From NCBI GenBank assembly GCA_024811115.1, contig JAKOGH010000568.1:1-11384 (forward strand): 11,384 bases of DNA, written 5' to 3'. Below are positions 1 through 7,334 of this stretch, piece by piece. A program made the position numbers and the translations under genes. The stretch comes from Terana coerulea (lineage: Eukaryota; Basidiomycota; Agaricomycetes; Polyporales; Phanerochaetaceae). The notes under the pieces are model-generated. The model was given only the letters and a program-made list of their open reading frames with translations. It had not been told where the DNA came from and made no database searches. The first letter of the stretch is position 1, and every line of letters begins with the position of its first letter.

Positions 1-136
1 TCATTGACAGTTGCACCAGCTCATAGCTGTATCGAGATAAGCTGGCTTTGCCTAATTACTTAGAATGGGGCTTGGAAGTATATGCAGCGTGTTCAACAGA
101 TGGCAATTAAGAATCCACTGATGGTTGCTTGGCAGA
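1..136. other. Unassigned flank upstream of the repeat block
   Basis: No open reading frame, RNA gene or repeat could be supported here. The sequence is AT-rich and ends at the first transposon-like terminus (137). The hexamer TTGGCA at 129-134 just before that terminus also occurs at 2625-2630, but it is not adjacent to a terminus there and is not convincing as a target duplication. Confidence 0.5.
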
Positions 137-245
137 TAGTATTGCCGAAGTTCAGTTCAGTTCAGTTTGAGCCCATTTTGTCCAAACCAGAACCAAAACC
201 AAATGTTTAGCAGCCAAACCAGAACTAAACTGAACTGAACCAACT
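137..245 (+). repeat. Solo terminal fragment of a hAT-like element
   Basis: This stretch begins TAGTATTGCCGAAGTTC and continues with GTTCA/AACCA-type subterminal repeats. Read on the minus strand, 2512-2620 carries the same string of landmarks in the same order: TTGCCGAAGTTC, then GCCCATTTT, then an AACCAGAAC stretch, then AGCAGCCAAACCAGA. It is therefore an inverted relative of the right end of the element at 501-2620. It lies outside the 8-bp target duplication that brackets that element, so it is best read as the remaining end of an older or separate related copy. No matching second end was found. Confidence 0.6.
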
Positions 246-440
246 AGTGTTTCAAGGTCCAGTCCTAAGGACCACAAAAGACTGAAGACTGGACTGGACT
301 AGACTATTTTAGAACTGGTTTTAGTCCTAGGTCCTATAGTAGTCCAGTTCTGGTCTTAGTCCTGGTCTTTGCCTGTAGCTAAAAAGTTAGGACTGCTAAA
401 GACTAGTTAGGACTAGTCCAGAATTAGTCCTAATACACAT
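245..440. repeat. AGTCC/GGACT-rich degenerate repeat cluster
   Basis: Short AGTCC, GGACT and GTCCTAGGACT-like words recur in both orientations throughout this interval, for example GACTGGACTGGACTAGACT near 286-304 and GGACTAGTCC near 411-420. The word family differs from the GTTCAG/GGTTC words on either side, so it may be the terminus of another element inserted into the block. It begins TAGTGTTTC at 245, a plausible hAT-like terminus, but no clear partner end or target duplication was found. It has no coding content. Confidence 0.45.
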
Positions 441-492
441 CTTGTATTGATGGTTTTGAGGGCTTGTCTATTGAAAATACGAAATGCAAACC

Positions 493-500
493 CACTTTGG
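493..500. repeat. Target site duplication, left copy (CACTTTGG)
   Basis: CACTTTGG lies immediately before the terminus TAGTATTGCC at 501. The same eight bases follow immediately after the opposite terminus at 2620. Eight base pairs is the duplication length made by hAT-superfamily transposases. Confidence 0.8.
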
Positions 501-680
501 TAGTATTGCCAAAGTTCAGTTTGGTTCAGCGGTTCGAGCAGACGATGAACTGAACCGTGTGGTTCAGTTCAGTTCAGTTCTAGTTCAGCCTCCAGATAAG
601 TTGGTTCAGTTCTTGGTTCGGAGCATAGTGGCTATGCCTCAAACTGAGTTTAAACTAGTTCGAACCATAAACCATATAGA
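501..680 (+). repeat. Left terminal and subterminal repeat zone
   Basis: The zone starts with the terminal inverted repeat and carries repeated GTTCAG/GGTTCGG words (three GTTCA units in tandem near 560-580). It also holds a perfect short hairpin, GCATAG-TGG-CTATGC, at 623-637. In other hAT elements such subterminal words bind the transposase; here that role is inference. A 68-codon frame at 484-690 across this zone is a product of the repeats, not a gene. Confidence 0.6.
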
Positions 681-797
681 TTCTATATAGTGTATTTATG
701 CTAGGATATGTGAAAAGTATATAAACATACTTACTATAGCATGTCTGAACTATCTCATCATCTTTGTCCTTGTAAACTGAGCATCAATTGCTACTCT

Positions 798-1448
798 CAC
801 TGTGGAACCCAAAGATAAATCCCGGGATTTATGATGTAAACACGTGGTGGTCTGAAATAAAATAGCCAGTATAAGTCACGTGCATTAATTACATGTTCCT
901 TTTGGGAGATATATCCTTTAAATAAACACGTAAATCTACCTGACTAACTTTATATCCTTTCCCAATAACTCACAGAGCTTTATTCTGACAATAAATCCTT
1001 TGTATCTCTTATAGCTGTTCTGTGGATTTATAATGGGCACATTACTTGTAAGCAACAAGATAAATTGACTAGATAAATATAAAAACAAGTTGCACATGTC
1101 TAGCATAAACTAAGTGGAGGTTTTCAGAATATGTCTGCGGGATGTATTGTGGCAATATATTCCACTTAACACAGTAAGAGATATTGAGGACATATAGTTG
1201 ACATAAGTAAGATAAAGAACACAGATATATTCATCATAAATCATGTACTGCATATCTTTAGGATAAATCCAGCAGGACCTTGAACACTTAGAAACAAAGA
1301 TGTCTGCGAAAGATAATAGTTAGTCGCATTCAACATAAGCCTTTTGACTATGGACACTAAACACACAATGCACATTGGTAGATTCACATACAATTGCAAA
1401 TCTAGCGAGAGCTATCAACTTTGTATACTTTGCACAATAGTGGCGTAT
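798..1448 (+). repeat. Foldback left arm
   Basis: This arm pairs with 1600-2270 read in reverse complement. The best-preserved part is about 963-1064 against 1984-2098, where roughly 100 bp (from AATAACTCACAGAGC through GCAACAAGATAAATT) match almost without change. A second well-matched block is about 1125-1310 against 1750-1945. A third, weaker block is about 1370-1448 against 1600-1700. Mismatches and small indels are scattered, indicating an old inverted duplication. Confidence 0.8.
815..832. repeat. 18-bp perfect palindrome built from ATAAATCC
   Basis: ATAAATCCCGGGATTTAT is a perfect 18-bp palindrome. It is a head-to-head pair of the 8-mer ATAAATCC, which recurs across both foldback arms. 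The equivalent place in the right arm (about 2240-2258) has decayed. Function is unknown; a protein-binding site is possible. Confidence 0.6.
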
Positions 1449-1599
1449 TTGTAGAACTTCGTTGCCCAAGTTAACAACCTCAGCCAGATTACGCTGTTTT
1501 GATGTTAGCTAGTGTTAGCATCGTTAGTCAAAGTCCCTATGGGCGTAAACATGTAAGTGCTTACCACGGTGTTGTGTTTTGTATGATGCAAACCCATGC
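1449..1599. other. Loop between foldback arms
   Basis: No convincing inverted match was found for these roughly 150 bp, which separate the two arms. No reading frame of note and no RNA gene were recognised. Confidence 0.5.
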
Positions 1600-2270
1600 T
1601 ATATCACTGCTATTGTGCAATGTATGCAAAAGTTCTAGATAGTCCTTACTGGATTTGCAGTTGTATTTGAATATACCAATGTGTGTACTAGTAAGTTCCT
1701 TGTCAGTAATCAAAAGTCTCATATTGAATGAGTTTATGTCTAGCTACTATATTCAGCAGCCATCTATGTTTCTAAGTGTCCAAGGTCTTGCTGGACTTAT
1801 CCTGGAGATATGCAATATGTGATTTATAATGAATATATCTGCGTTCTTTATCTTGCTTATGTCAACTGTGTGTCCTTAATATCTCTCGCTGAGTTAGGTA
1901 GAATATATTGCCACAATAAATCCTGTGGATATATTCTGAAGACCTCTGTTTATTTCATGCTGGATACATGTACAACTTTTTTTGTATTTGTCCAAGGAAT
2001 TTATCTTGTTGCTTACAAGTAATGTGCCCATTATAAATCCACAGAACAGCTATAAGAGATACAAAGGATTTATTGTCAGAATAAAGCTCTGTGAGTTATT
2101 GGGAAAGGATACAGAGTTAGGTGCGCAGATTTACATGTTCATTAAAGTTGTATATCTCCTGAAATAGAATATTTGATCAATCTGTGTGACTTATGCTGGC
2201 CATTTTGTTTCAGACTCCCACGTGTTGACATAATACATCCCCAGGATTTATCTCTTGGGTTCTGCAGTGT
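1600..2270 (-). repeat. Foldback right arm
   Basis: This is the inverted partner of 798-1448. Short frames at 1810-2022 and 1982-2167 lie in it but match nothing recognisable, and their left-arm counterparts are not preserved as reading frames. They are not called as genes. Confidence 0.8.
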
Positions 2271-2511
2271 CTGCTTATATTCTGGTGCATACTTGATGAA
2301 ATCAATAGTAGCCAAAAATGGTAGCTAGCAGCTTCTGTCAGGTATTAAGCTTCAAAACATCATAATGTAAGGCTTTTGCACTGTACAAACCCTTCTGAGT
2401 ACTAACATGTAACTCTACTATAATCTACCATCGCAATCATACTGATTTGATATAGTCAAGCTAATATATACATAGTTCAAACCCTGAACTAAACTAACTA
2501 AACCAGTTCAT

Positions 2512-2620
2512 GCTGATTCAGTTTGGTTCGGCTCTGGTTTGGCTGCTGAACACTTGGTTCTAGTTCTGGTTCTGCCAAAAATGGGCCCAAACCAAACTGA
2601 AATGAACTTCGGCAACACTA
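2512..2620 (-). repeat. Right terminal and subterminal repeat zone
   Basis: On the minus strand it begins TAGTGTTGCCGAAGTTC, the terminal inverted repeat of the 501-2620 element, followed by subterminal words. It shares more internal landmarks with the solo fragment 137-245 than with the left end at 501, so the two ends of the element are not equally close relatives. Confidence 0.7.
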
Positions 2621-2628
2621 CACTTTGG
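2621..2628. repeat. Target site duplication, right copy (CACTTTGG)
   Basis: This is an exact copy of 493-500, directly abutting the right terminus. Confidence 0.8.
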
Positions 2629-2950
2629 CAAGAAAAAGTCTTTGAACTGTAGTTTTAAAGTAATGGTAACAATTTATTGCAGGCTTTTGAAGTGAATTTG
2701 GTTATAAGTCATTCCAAATTGCTTAAAGCCATGAAAATAAATACACTGAGCACTTGTGGATTTAAGTTGTGGTTTGCAGTCATGCATTGAATTTTAAGCT
2801 AAGGACTAGCATAAGAAGTGAAATCCCGCGTAACAATAATATAAGTTGCTATGTCGCTCCTTTTGCACCTTCATGCGGATCCCTATGCAGTGAACGAGAG
2901 GAAGTACTTACATCTCTTCCGGTCCATACGACTTCCCCTGAGCCAAAACC
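2629..2950. other. Intergenic stretch, nothing recognised
   Basis: AT-rich to about 2820, then rising in GC toward the next candidate gene. No repeat, RNA gene or convincing reading frame was seen. It would contain the promoter of the candidate gene that follows, but no clear TATA box could be chosen. Confidence 0.4.
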
Positions 2951-3700
2951 GTGCTACCATGGTCGGCATGGGGATCCGGGACCATGTCTTTGGATTGCAA
3001 CCCGGAGAGCGTCTGTAACTCACGGCTGCTGAATATAGAAGAGATAAACATGCCTGAGGGTACGAAAGAGGTCGCTGTGGTGTACGATTTTGACTCGGTG
3101 CCAGCCTTCTCGCGAGATATGTTCGGGTCAGGCGCAAACGTCGAGAAAATTGCCTCTTCCATTTGCGTGCCGAAGAAGATGGGAGGCTTCGAAGGTTGGT
3201 GGGATAGAGACGTAACCGCCGCGGCTCCGTGCCGTCGCATAGTTTCCGATATTACCCTGAAAGACGAGGACAACGTCGCTCTCTATGAAGATGGGTTGCT
3301 CGTCTGGCAGGACAAAGACCCTAAGTACGTTTTCTGGCATCTTTCGTTTTGTCGTGCATAATTGGAATGCCTTTTCCTTTTCAGAATGACGGCAATGTAC
3401 TTCTAGTCCGAGTGCTGGGACTATCTATTACTGCTTTACATTGCCATCATCTGTATATGGAAGGTTACGGGGTTGTGGCGTTCGGCAGCAATCCGGGTGA
3501 ATATTGTATCAATTGCGATTCTACTCTGCCCAAGTTATCAATTCCGTCCGAACGTGCGATCCTACAGTTGCCCAAGTGCTCGGTAAACAACAAGCAACTC
3601 CACGTTGAAACGTTGAAGTCCGAAGGTAAGCTCAAGTAAGTATATAGTGAGTCACGATATGCACACTCAAAACAGTCAGCAGCCTCCGACTCGAACCTAG
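2951..3700 (+). CDS. Hypothetical protein, weak gene model
   Basis: This gene is not recognised. Exon 1 runs from ATG 2951 (or ATG 2984, or ATG 3050, which begins MPEGTKEVAVVYDFD) to about 3324-3328. It looks coding: third positions are G/C-leaning and the product is acidic and Trp-containing, with stretches such as GGFEGWWDRDV and DGLLVWQDKDP. An intron of about 56-60 bp with acceptor CCTTTTCAG at 3384 follows. The best donor, GTACGT at 3325, does not keep frame with the open frame after 3385, but a weaker GTTTTC at 3329 does. Exon 2 (3385-3635) encodes NDGNVLLVRVLG onward and ends at a strong GTAAGT donor (3636). A short third exon from about 3676 would stop at 3698-3700. The awkward first intron may hide another lost base. 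No domain, signal peptide or membrane segment was identified. Confidence 0.35.
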
Positions 3701-3861
3701 GCTGGGGTAAAACTTCGCTGTGATTGCCAAGGTGCATAGACGCAACAGCAATCGAAGAATCCCAAACGATACCTAGCATACAACAACAACAAGCAGTAAA
3801 GTTTACGTTAAGAGTGAGCATTGCTTGAGCATGGTAGATCCTCCCGGGATGGCACCGTTGC
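3701..3861. other. Convergent 3' intergenic region
   Basis: This lies between the end of the candidate + strand gene and the stop codon of the minus-strand CUE1 gene, so it should hold both 3' UTRs. It contains a short ACAACAACAACAA run near 3780. No hairpin or RNA gene was supported. Confidence 0.4.
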
Positions 3862-4737
3862 TCATGCGCTGGTCTGAGGTTGTTGCGTCTGTTTTGCCGC
3901 GAGTCGTCTGTTCAGCAATTAAGAGCGCGTCAATAACGCGAAGCAGAATCACTCTGTGGCACGAATGAACACTCACTCGCGGGCGGCGAGGACCATCCTA
4001 GCCTTCCTTTCACGTAGGCTGGCTTCACGCTTGTCTGGAGCCTCCTCCCATTTGTGTAGAGGTGCAACATCGGTAGGGGCATTAGGATCTGACAGACGCT
4101 CCTTTAGATGGAAGCGTTCGATCAAGTTCTCCTTGGGTTGCGTCGCAGAGGAGGATGCAGTAGGTGCAGGATTTGCGTTTGCAGCAGCCCGCTGTGGCTC
4201 ATTAGGAATTGCTCGCTGGTATATTCTGAAGTATGCTGGTGGCGGCTGAAAGTGCGTAAGATCTGTCGAGCTAAGCTGATGTAACTGGAGGACGTACTGC
4301 TGGTAGGAAGCCACGTTCGAGGATTTTGTTCGATGTTAGTTGCACGCTGCCTGTGCGGAGCAAATCATAGCGGATGTTGTCACTAATTCCAGCAACGGTG
4401 AATTTCCTGGTGATGCGCAAGTAAACTCGATACTTGCCTCGGGATGTCAGGGAACATGGAGTGAACGGCTTCGACCTGCGTGCGGCATTACTGGAACCGC
4501 TTCCGTAATTAGGGGTGTAGGACTTGCCTGTTCTACCGTTACAGTCTTCGGTTTGAATCCGAGTATTGTGGTCGGAGAGTTCGGGTCCGCTGCAGAGTCC
4601 TTGCCTATGTCATCGGACCATGCGAGGTCAACGTACGGCACCGCACTAACGTCTGGATAGCTCTCACCGGAAGTTGCCCAGCGAACCACAAAGACAATCA
4701 CCGCAAAAGCAACGAGTACATTAACGACCTCGCCCAT
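3862..4737 (-). CDS. CUE1: CUE domain ERAD protein (Cue1-like)
   Basis: The predicted product of 215 residues has five exons: 4737-4528, 4475-4438, 4382-4298, 4245-3977 and 3907-3862. Residues about 4-19 form a single N-terminal hydrophobic segment, the likely ER anchor. Residues about 70-110 are a CUE ubiquitin-binding domain with the MFP motif at 77-79 and the di-leucine at 90-91. The C-terminal third contains KREASLRERKARMVLAARE, the charged helix typical of fungal Cue1-type proteins and corresponding to the Ubc7-binding region. In yeast, Cue1 tethers and activates Ubc7 for ER-associated degradation at the ER membrane. All junctions are in frame with no frameshift. Introns 1 (4527-4476) and 2 (4437-4383) have GC donors (AG|GCAAGT). 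Intron 3 (4297-4246) uses GTACGT and intron 4 (3976-3908) GTGAGT. Without the last splice the frame stops at 3973, so exon 5 adds the final RLAAKQ tail. The assignment rests on motif recognition. Confidence 0.88.
4383..4437 (-). other. CUE1: GC-AG intron 2 of CUE1
   Basis: The donor is AG|GCAAGT and the acceptor ATTAG, 55 bp apart. Removing it joins MFPDIP to the DNIRYDLLRTGSV segment and restores a continuous CUE domain. No GT donor nearby keeps the frame. Confidence 0.85.
4476..4527 (-). other. CUE1: GC-AG intron 1 of CUE1
   Basis: The donor is CAG|GCAAGT and the acceptor CACGCAG, 52 bp apart. It joins TVTVEQ to VEAVHSMFP at phase 0, placing the CUE domain start exactly where the family has it. 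Confidence 0.85.
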
Positions 4738-4989
4738 GAGTGTTATAAGGAGTTGGGAGGGAATGGTGTGGTGGTGAGGGCGAAGGCACGCGCTTCAAGT
4801 GACGCGGAAGGGGGTTTTGAGAGGGATATTGTAGTTAAGCCTTATCTTCTGCCAATTTAGGGTTATCAAGTAAATAACTATATGTCTGCCTCTGCACAGG
4901 CCGACCTCTAACCACGCATTCACGACACATGCAAGCAGCAATACACTGACCTGTCTCCCTCCCACTCCCTCACTAATTCTCACTTCTTC
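4738..4989. promoter_or_regulatory. Shared divergent promoter, CUE1 / UBX2
   Basis: Only 252 bp separate the two start codons. A pyrimidine-rich tract (4951-4989) precedes the UBX2 ATG, a common fungal start-region feature. On the minus strand CT-rich sequence with TTATAAC (about 4742-4748) precedes the CUE1 ATG. Candidate sites are a CCAAT box (4852-4856) and TGACGCGG (4800-4807), one base from the TGACGTGG-type unfolded-protein-response element. The boxes are seen in the sequence; their use is inference. Confidence 0.55.
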
Positions 4990-7334
4990 ATGGATTACGA
5001 CGCTCTCTCGACTAGTCAAAAAGAGGCTGTGGATCAGCTGCAGGCTCTCACTAATGGTGGCGACAGAGACGTCGCAATAAGCGTGCTGGGCAGCGTGGAA
5101 TGGGATGTTCAGGTGAGCTTTGCTTTCGATGGAACAGTATTCCAACATCATCCTCAAGGAGATATGCTGCTGCTGGGTTATATTCATGGGAAGTAGAGAC
5201 GGTTCCGAGGGTAGGCTATGGAGCAAACTCTCAGCACACCAATTGCCAGCTGTGAACTGAGGGAGGTCTCATAGTCAGGCCCGGACTTCTCATTCCATGC
5301 ACGTCGCCTAGGATAAACCTTGGCATGTGTTACGCTTGTGTAGTCCGTGACCTGGCCTAAATTCGACTGCTTACATGTGGTTCCAGCGCGCTGCAGATGT
5401 AATATTCTCAGATACCAATCCATCCCCTCCTTTATCCATTTCACGAAGCAATGAAGCGTTCAGGTCTCAAGAGCAGAGCTCATCTGCACCCATTGAGCCT
5501 TTCGACATCGATGATTCGGAGCAGCAGGGACTATTACGCGGTCGGTCAACTGGTCGACACTTCAACCGTGTGGTACGTCTATCCACTTGCATCGTACCAG
5601 GAGAAATGGTCACGCTCACTCCGTTATAGGCTGCACCATCGCATTCTGCAATTTCACTCATAATCCGGCCCCTAAGGCTCATAATCGCGCTGCTGACGGT
5701 GCCGTACACCGTGATTCGCGCTATACTCCGCGCTCTTCATGTTCCTATACCCTCCCAGCCATCCCTCCAGCGTTCTCTATAACTGGACTTGGCTTAAGCT
5801 TTGAGGCTCGCGTACCGGATTTGGACCTGCACCAACAAGGGATCCAAAGACAGCCACAGAACGCTGGGTTCGAGGCCTCGAAGAGGAGACAGGCTGCTTC
5901 TGCTTCTCCAGAGCTCAGCCCGCTGAAGGTGAATCATCTGGAGTAGCGTCCGGATCCGCTACAGTTACGAACCGAAGGCAAGATGAAGATACCAATTCCC
6001 GCATTCTTCCTGATTTCTTCATCGGAAGCTATGAATCCTTCGTTAGGGCTTGCGCCAAGGAGAATGAACCTCGGATTGGATGCATCGTCCTCGTCAGTGA
6101 GGAGCACGACGACGTGGCTACCTTCAAGCAGTGGGTAGTCAATCATAACGCATATCATTACTGGCAATTGATTTTGCGCATAGGACTACATTAACAGAGC
6201 CCGAGTTTGTTCGGCTCATGCACGACAACGACTTTTTAGTGTGGGGCGGTGACATTCGTGACCGTGATGCATGGAGTGGTGAGTGTCGGCAGACACCCGA
6301 TGGCTGGTGGTTTAGCTGACCGTCCCATAGCTGCCCAGAAATTGCAAGCCACTACTTATCCCTTTGTGGCGTTCGTCGCACTGCAAGCTCGTCGTGGTTC
6401 TACGGCGGCTGGCGCTTCTCAGGCCCCTGCCCTGACAGTTCTTTCGCGTCACCAAGGCCCAGCAGTCTCCTCTGCATCAGCACCTACTGCCGCCCATACA
6501 CTTGTCACGCATCTGAAAGAGCAACTGCTGCCCCGAGTATCTCCATATCTTACTCGCGTCCGCTCTCAAACCGCCGAAAGGGAAGCTGTGCTAGCTGTAG
6601 CCGCCAGAGAACGTGAGCGAGAGCGGAACTTGCGCGCTGAACAAGACCGGGCGTTCGAGGAGAGCGCGAGGCGTGACAGGGAAAAGATCGAGAGGCGTCG
6701 GGCGGACGAACGCGAGCTGCAGGAGGCGGCTCGCCTGCGTGCCGAGGAAGAGCAACGGGAACAGGAGGAGGCAAAGAAAGCAGAGGAAGCGAACGCGCGT
6801 TGGGCGGAGAAACGCATGGCGTGGCGAAGGTACGGCCGCAAGGCACTGCTGCCCCGCGAGCCAAGGCCCGGTGAGCAGGGTCGTGGCAGGACCGTGCGTG
6901 TTGCCGTCCGGATGCCTGATGGACGAAGGGCGGTGCGCTTCTTCGGTGAAGCGGACTCTCTGACGGCCGTCTACGCCTTCGTCGACACTATGTTCATTCC
7001 CGACATCAAGGAGTTTGCTCCCTCTTCCGACCCCACTACCCCGCCAGACGGCGAGGAGCCTGGAGAAATCGGTTTACTGCATGCCATGAAGAAGGCAGGC
7101 AAGAAGAACGGTGAATGGTTCGGCTTCAGGCTCGCTATGGCCTATCCGCGGAAAGAGATGCACTGGGAGGCGGGGAAGAAGGTTGGCGACGTTGAGGGTC
7201 TCGGAGGTGGGCAGCTGGTGGTAGAACTGCTCGAGGACCCTGGGGTAGCCGCGAAAGCCCGCGCGAGCTTGGAGAGCCGTCGGTCGAGTAGGCGCGGTAG
7301 CGAGTCGGATGAGTATGAAACGGAGAGTGACTGA
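4990..7334 (+). CDS. UBX2: UBX2/FAF2 (UBXD8)-like ERAD protein, apparent frameshifts
   Basis: Exons: 4990-5112, 5387-5572, 5630-6130, 6184-6278 and 6331-7334; about 636 residues if two single-base losses in exon 3 are allowed for. Residues about 6-50 are a UBA-like domain (QLQALTNGGDRDVAISVL, WDVQ|RAADVIF). Exon 3 opens with a hydrophobic hairpin (about 5654-5745), then a UAS thioredoxin-like domain from ERWVRGLEEETG through DFFIGSYESFV, FLVWGGDIRDRDAW and QKLQATTYPFVAFVAL. An Arg/Glu-rich coiled coil follows (about 6570-6830), and then a C-terminal UBX domain (about 6880-7240) in which YPR (7143-7151) takes the place of the usual FPR Cdc48-binding motif. Family members sit in the ER or lipid-droplet membrane and bring Cdc48/p97 to ubiquitylated substrates. 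Frame breaks near 5740-5770 and 5800-5841 are each net minus one. The first intron (274 bp) is unusually long. Removing no intron between 5630 and 6130 keeps the downstream phase, which supports frameshifts over a missed intron. Confidence 0.88.
5113..5386 (+). other. UBX2: Long first intron of UBX2
   Basis: The donor is CAG|GTGAGC and the acceptor GTTCCAG. Splicing joins WDVQ to RAADVIF, the conserved helix 3 of the UBA-like domain, at phase 0. At 274 bp it is about five times longer than the other introns in the window (50-69 bp). No RNA gene, repeat or coding frame could be identified inside it. Confidence 0.8.
5740..5841 (+). other. UBX2: Two apparent -1 frameshifts in UBX2
   Basis: The membrane-hairpin frame (from 5630) runs into a stop at about 5779. 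The next homologous stretch, FSITGLGLSF, lies in the frame one base back. The UAS domain, starting GAT at 5841, lies one further base back. Two single-base losses explain both shifts; one could sit at the C-rich stretch 5763-5770 and the other at the GGG run 5839-5841. Exact positions cannot be fixed because this linker is poorly conserved. A 34-bp intron from 5772 to about 5806 would also rejoin frames but is too short and has a poor donor. Confidence 0.6.

Larger units (their letters stand above)
501..2620. mobile_element. Non-autonomous hAT-like foldback transposon
   Basis: The left end reads TAGTATTGCCAAAGTTC and the right end, on the minus strand, TAGTGTTGCCGAAGTTC (15 of 17 identical). 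Both are flanked by the exact 8-bp repeat CACTTTGG. TAG- or CAG-starting inverted ends with 8-bp duplications are the hAT signature. Subterminal zones are packed with GTTCAG, GGTTC and GGTTTGG words, as in many hAT elements. The interior is a long imperfect palindrome (arms 798-1448 and 1600-2270) around a loop of about 150 bp. The longest reading frames are about 60-70 codons, resemble nothing recognised and follow the AT-rich composition, so no transposase is encoded. Movement would need a transposase supplied elsewhere. Superfamily assignment is inferred from the ends and duplication only. Confidence 0.75.

Noticed and set aside
129..134. TTGGCA as a target duplication with 2625-2630
   Set aside because: The right copy is offset from the terminus by four bases. 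The exact 8-bp CACTTTGG pair is a better solution for the element at 501-2620.
484..690. 68-codon frame with VQF repeats
   Set aside because: Produced by translation of the tandem GTTCAG subterminal repeats.
1810..2167. Two overlapping reading frames of 70 and 61 codons in the right foldback arm
   Set aside because: AT-rich composition, no recognisable motif, and the mirrored arm does not keep the frame. They are chance frames in repeat DNA.
2883..3340. Antisense frames up to 121 codons on the minus strand
   Set aside because: They lie opposite the candidate + strand exon, which has better codon positions and splice signals; no motif was recognised in them.
3680..3700. Minus-strand GGTTCGAGTC, like a tRNA B box
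   Set aside because: The T-stem does not pair and no D-arm, anticodon stem or acceptor could be built, so it is not a tRNA. A SINE origin was not supported either.
5772..5806. 34-bp intron to explain a UBX2 frame change
   Set aside because: Too short for a spliceosomal intron here, poor donor GTTCTC, and it would remove the FSITGLGLSF stretch that fits the protein family.
6550..6864. Antisense frames opposite the UBX2 coiled coil
   Set aside because: Serine/arginine-rich shadows of the Glu/Arg-rich coding strand.
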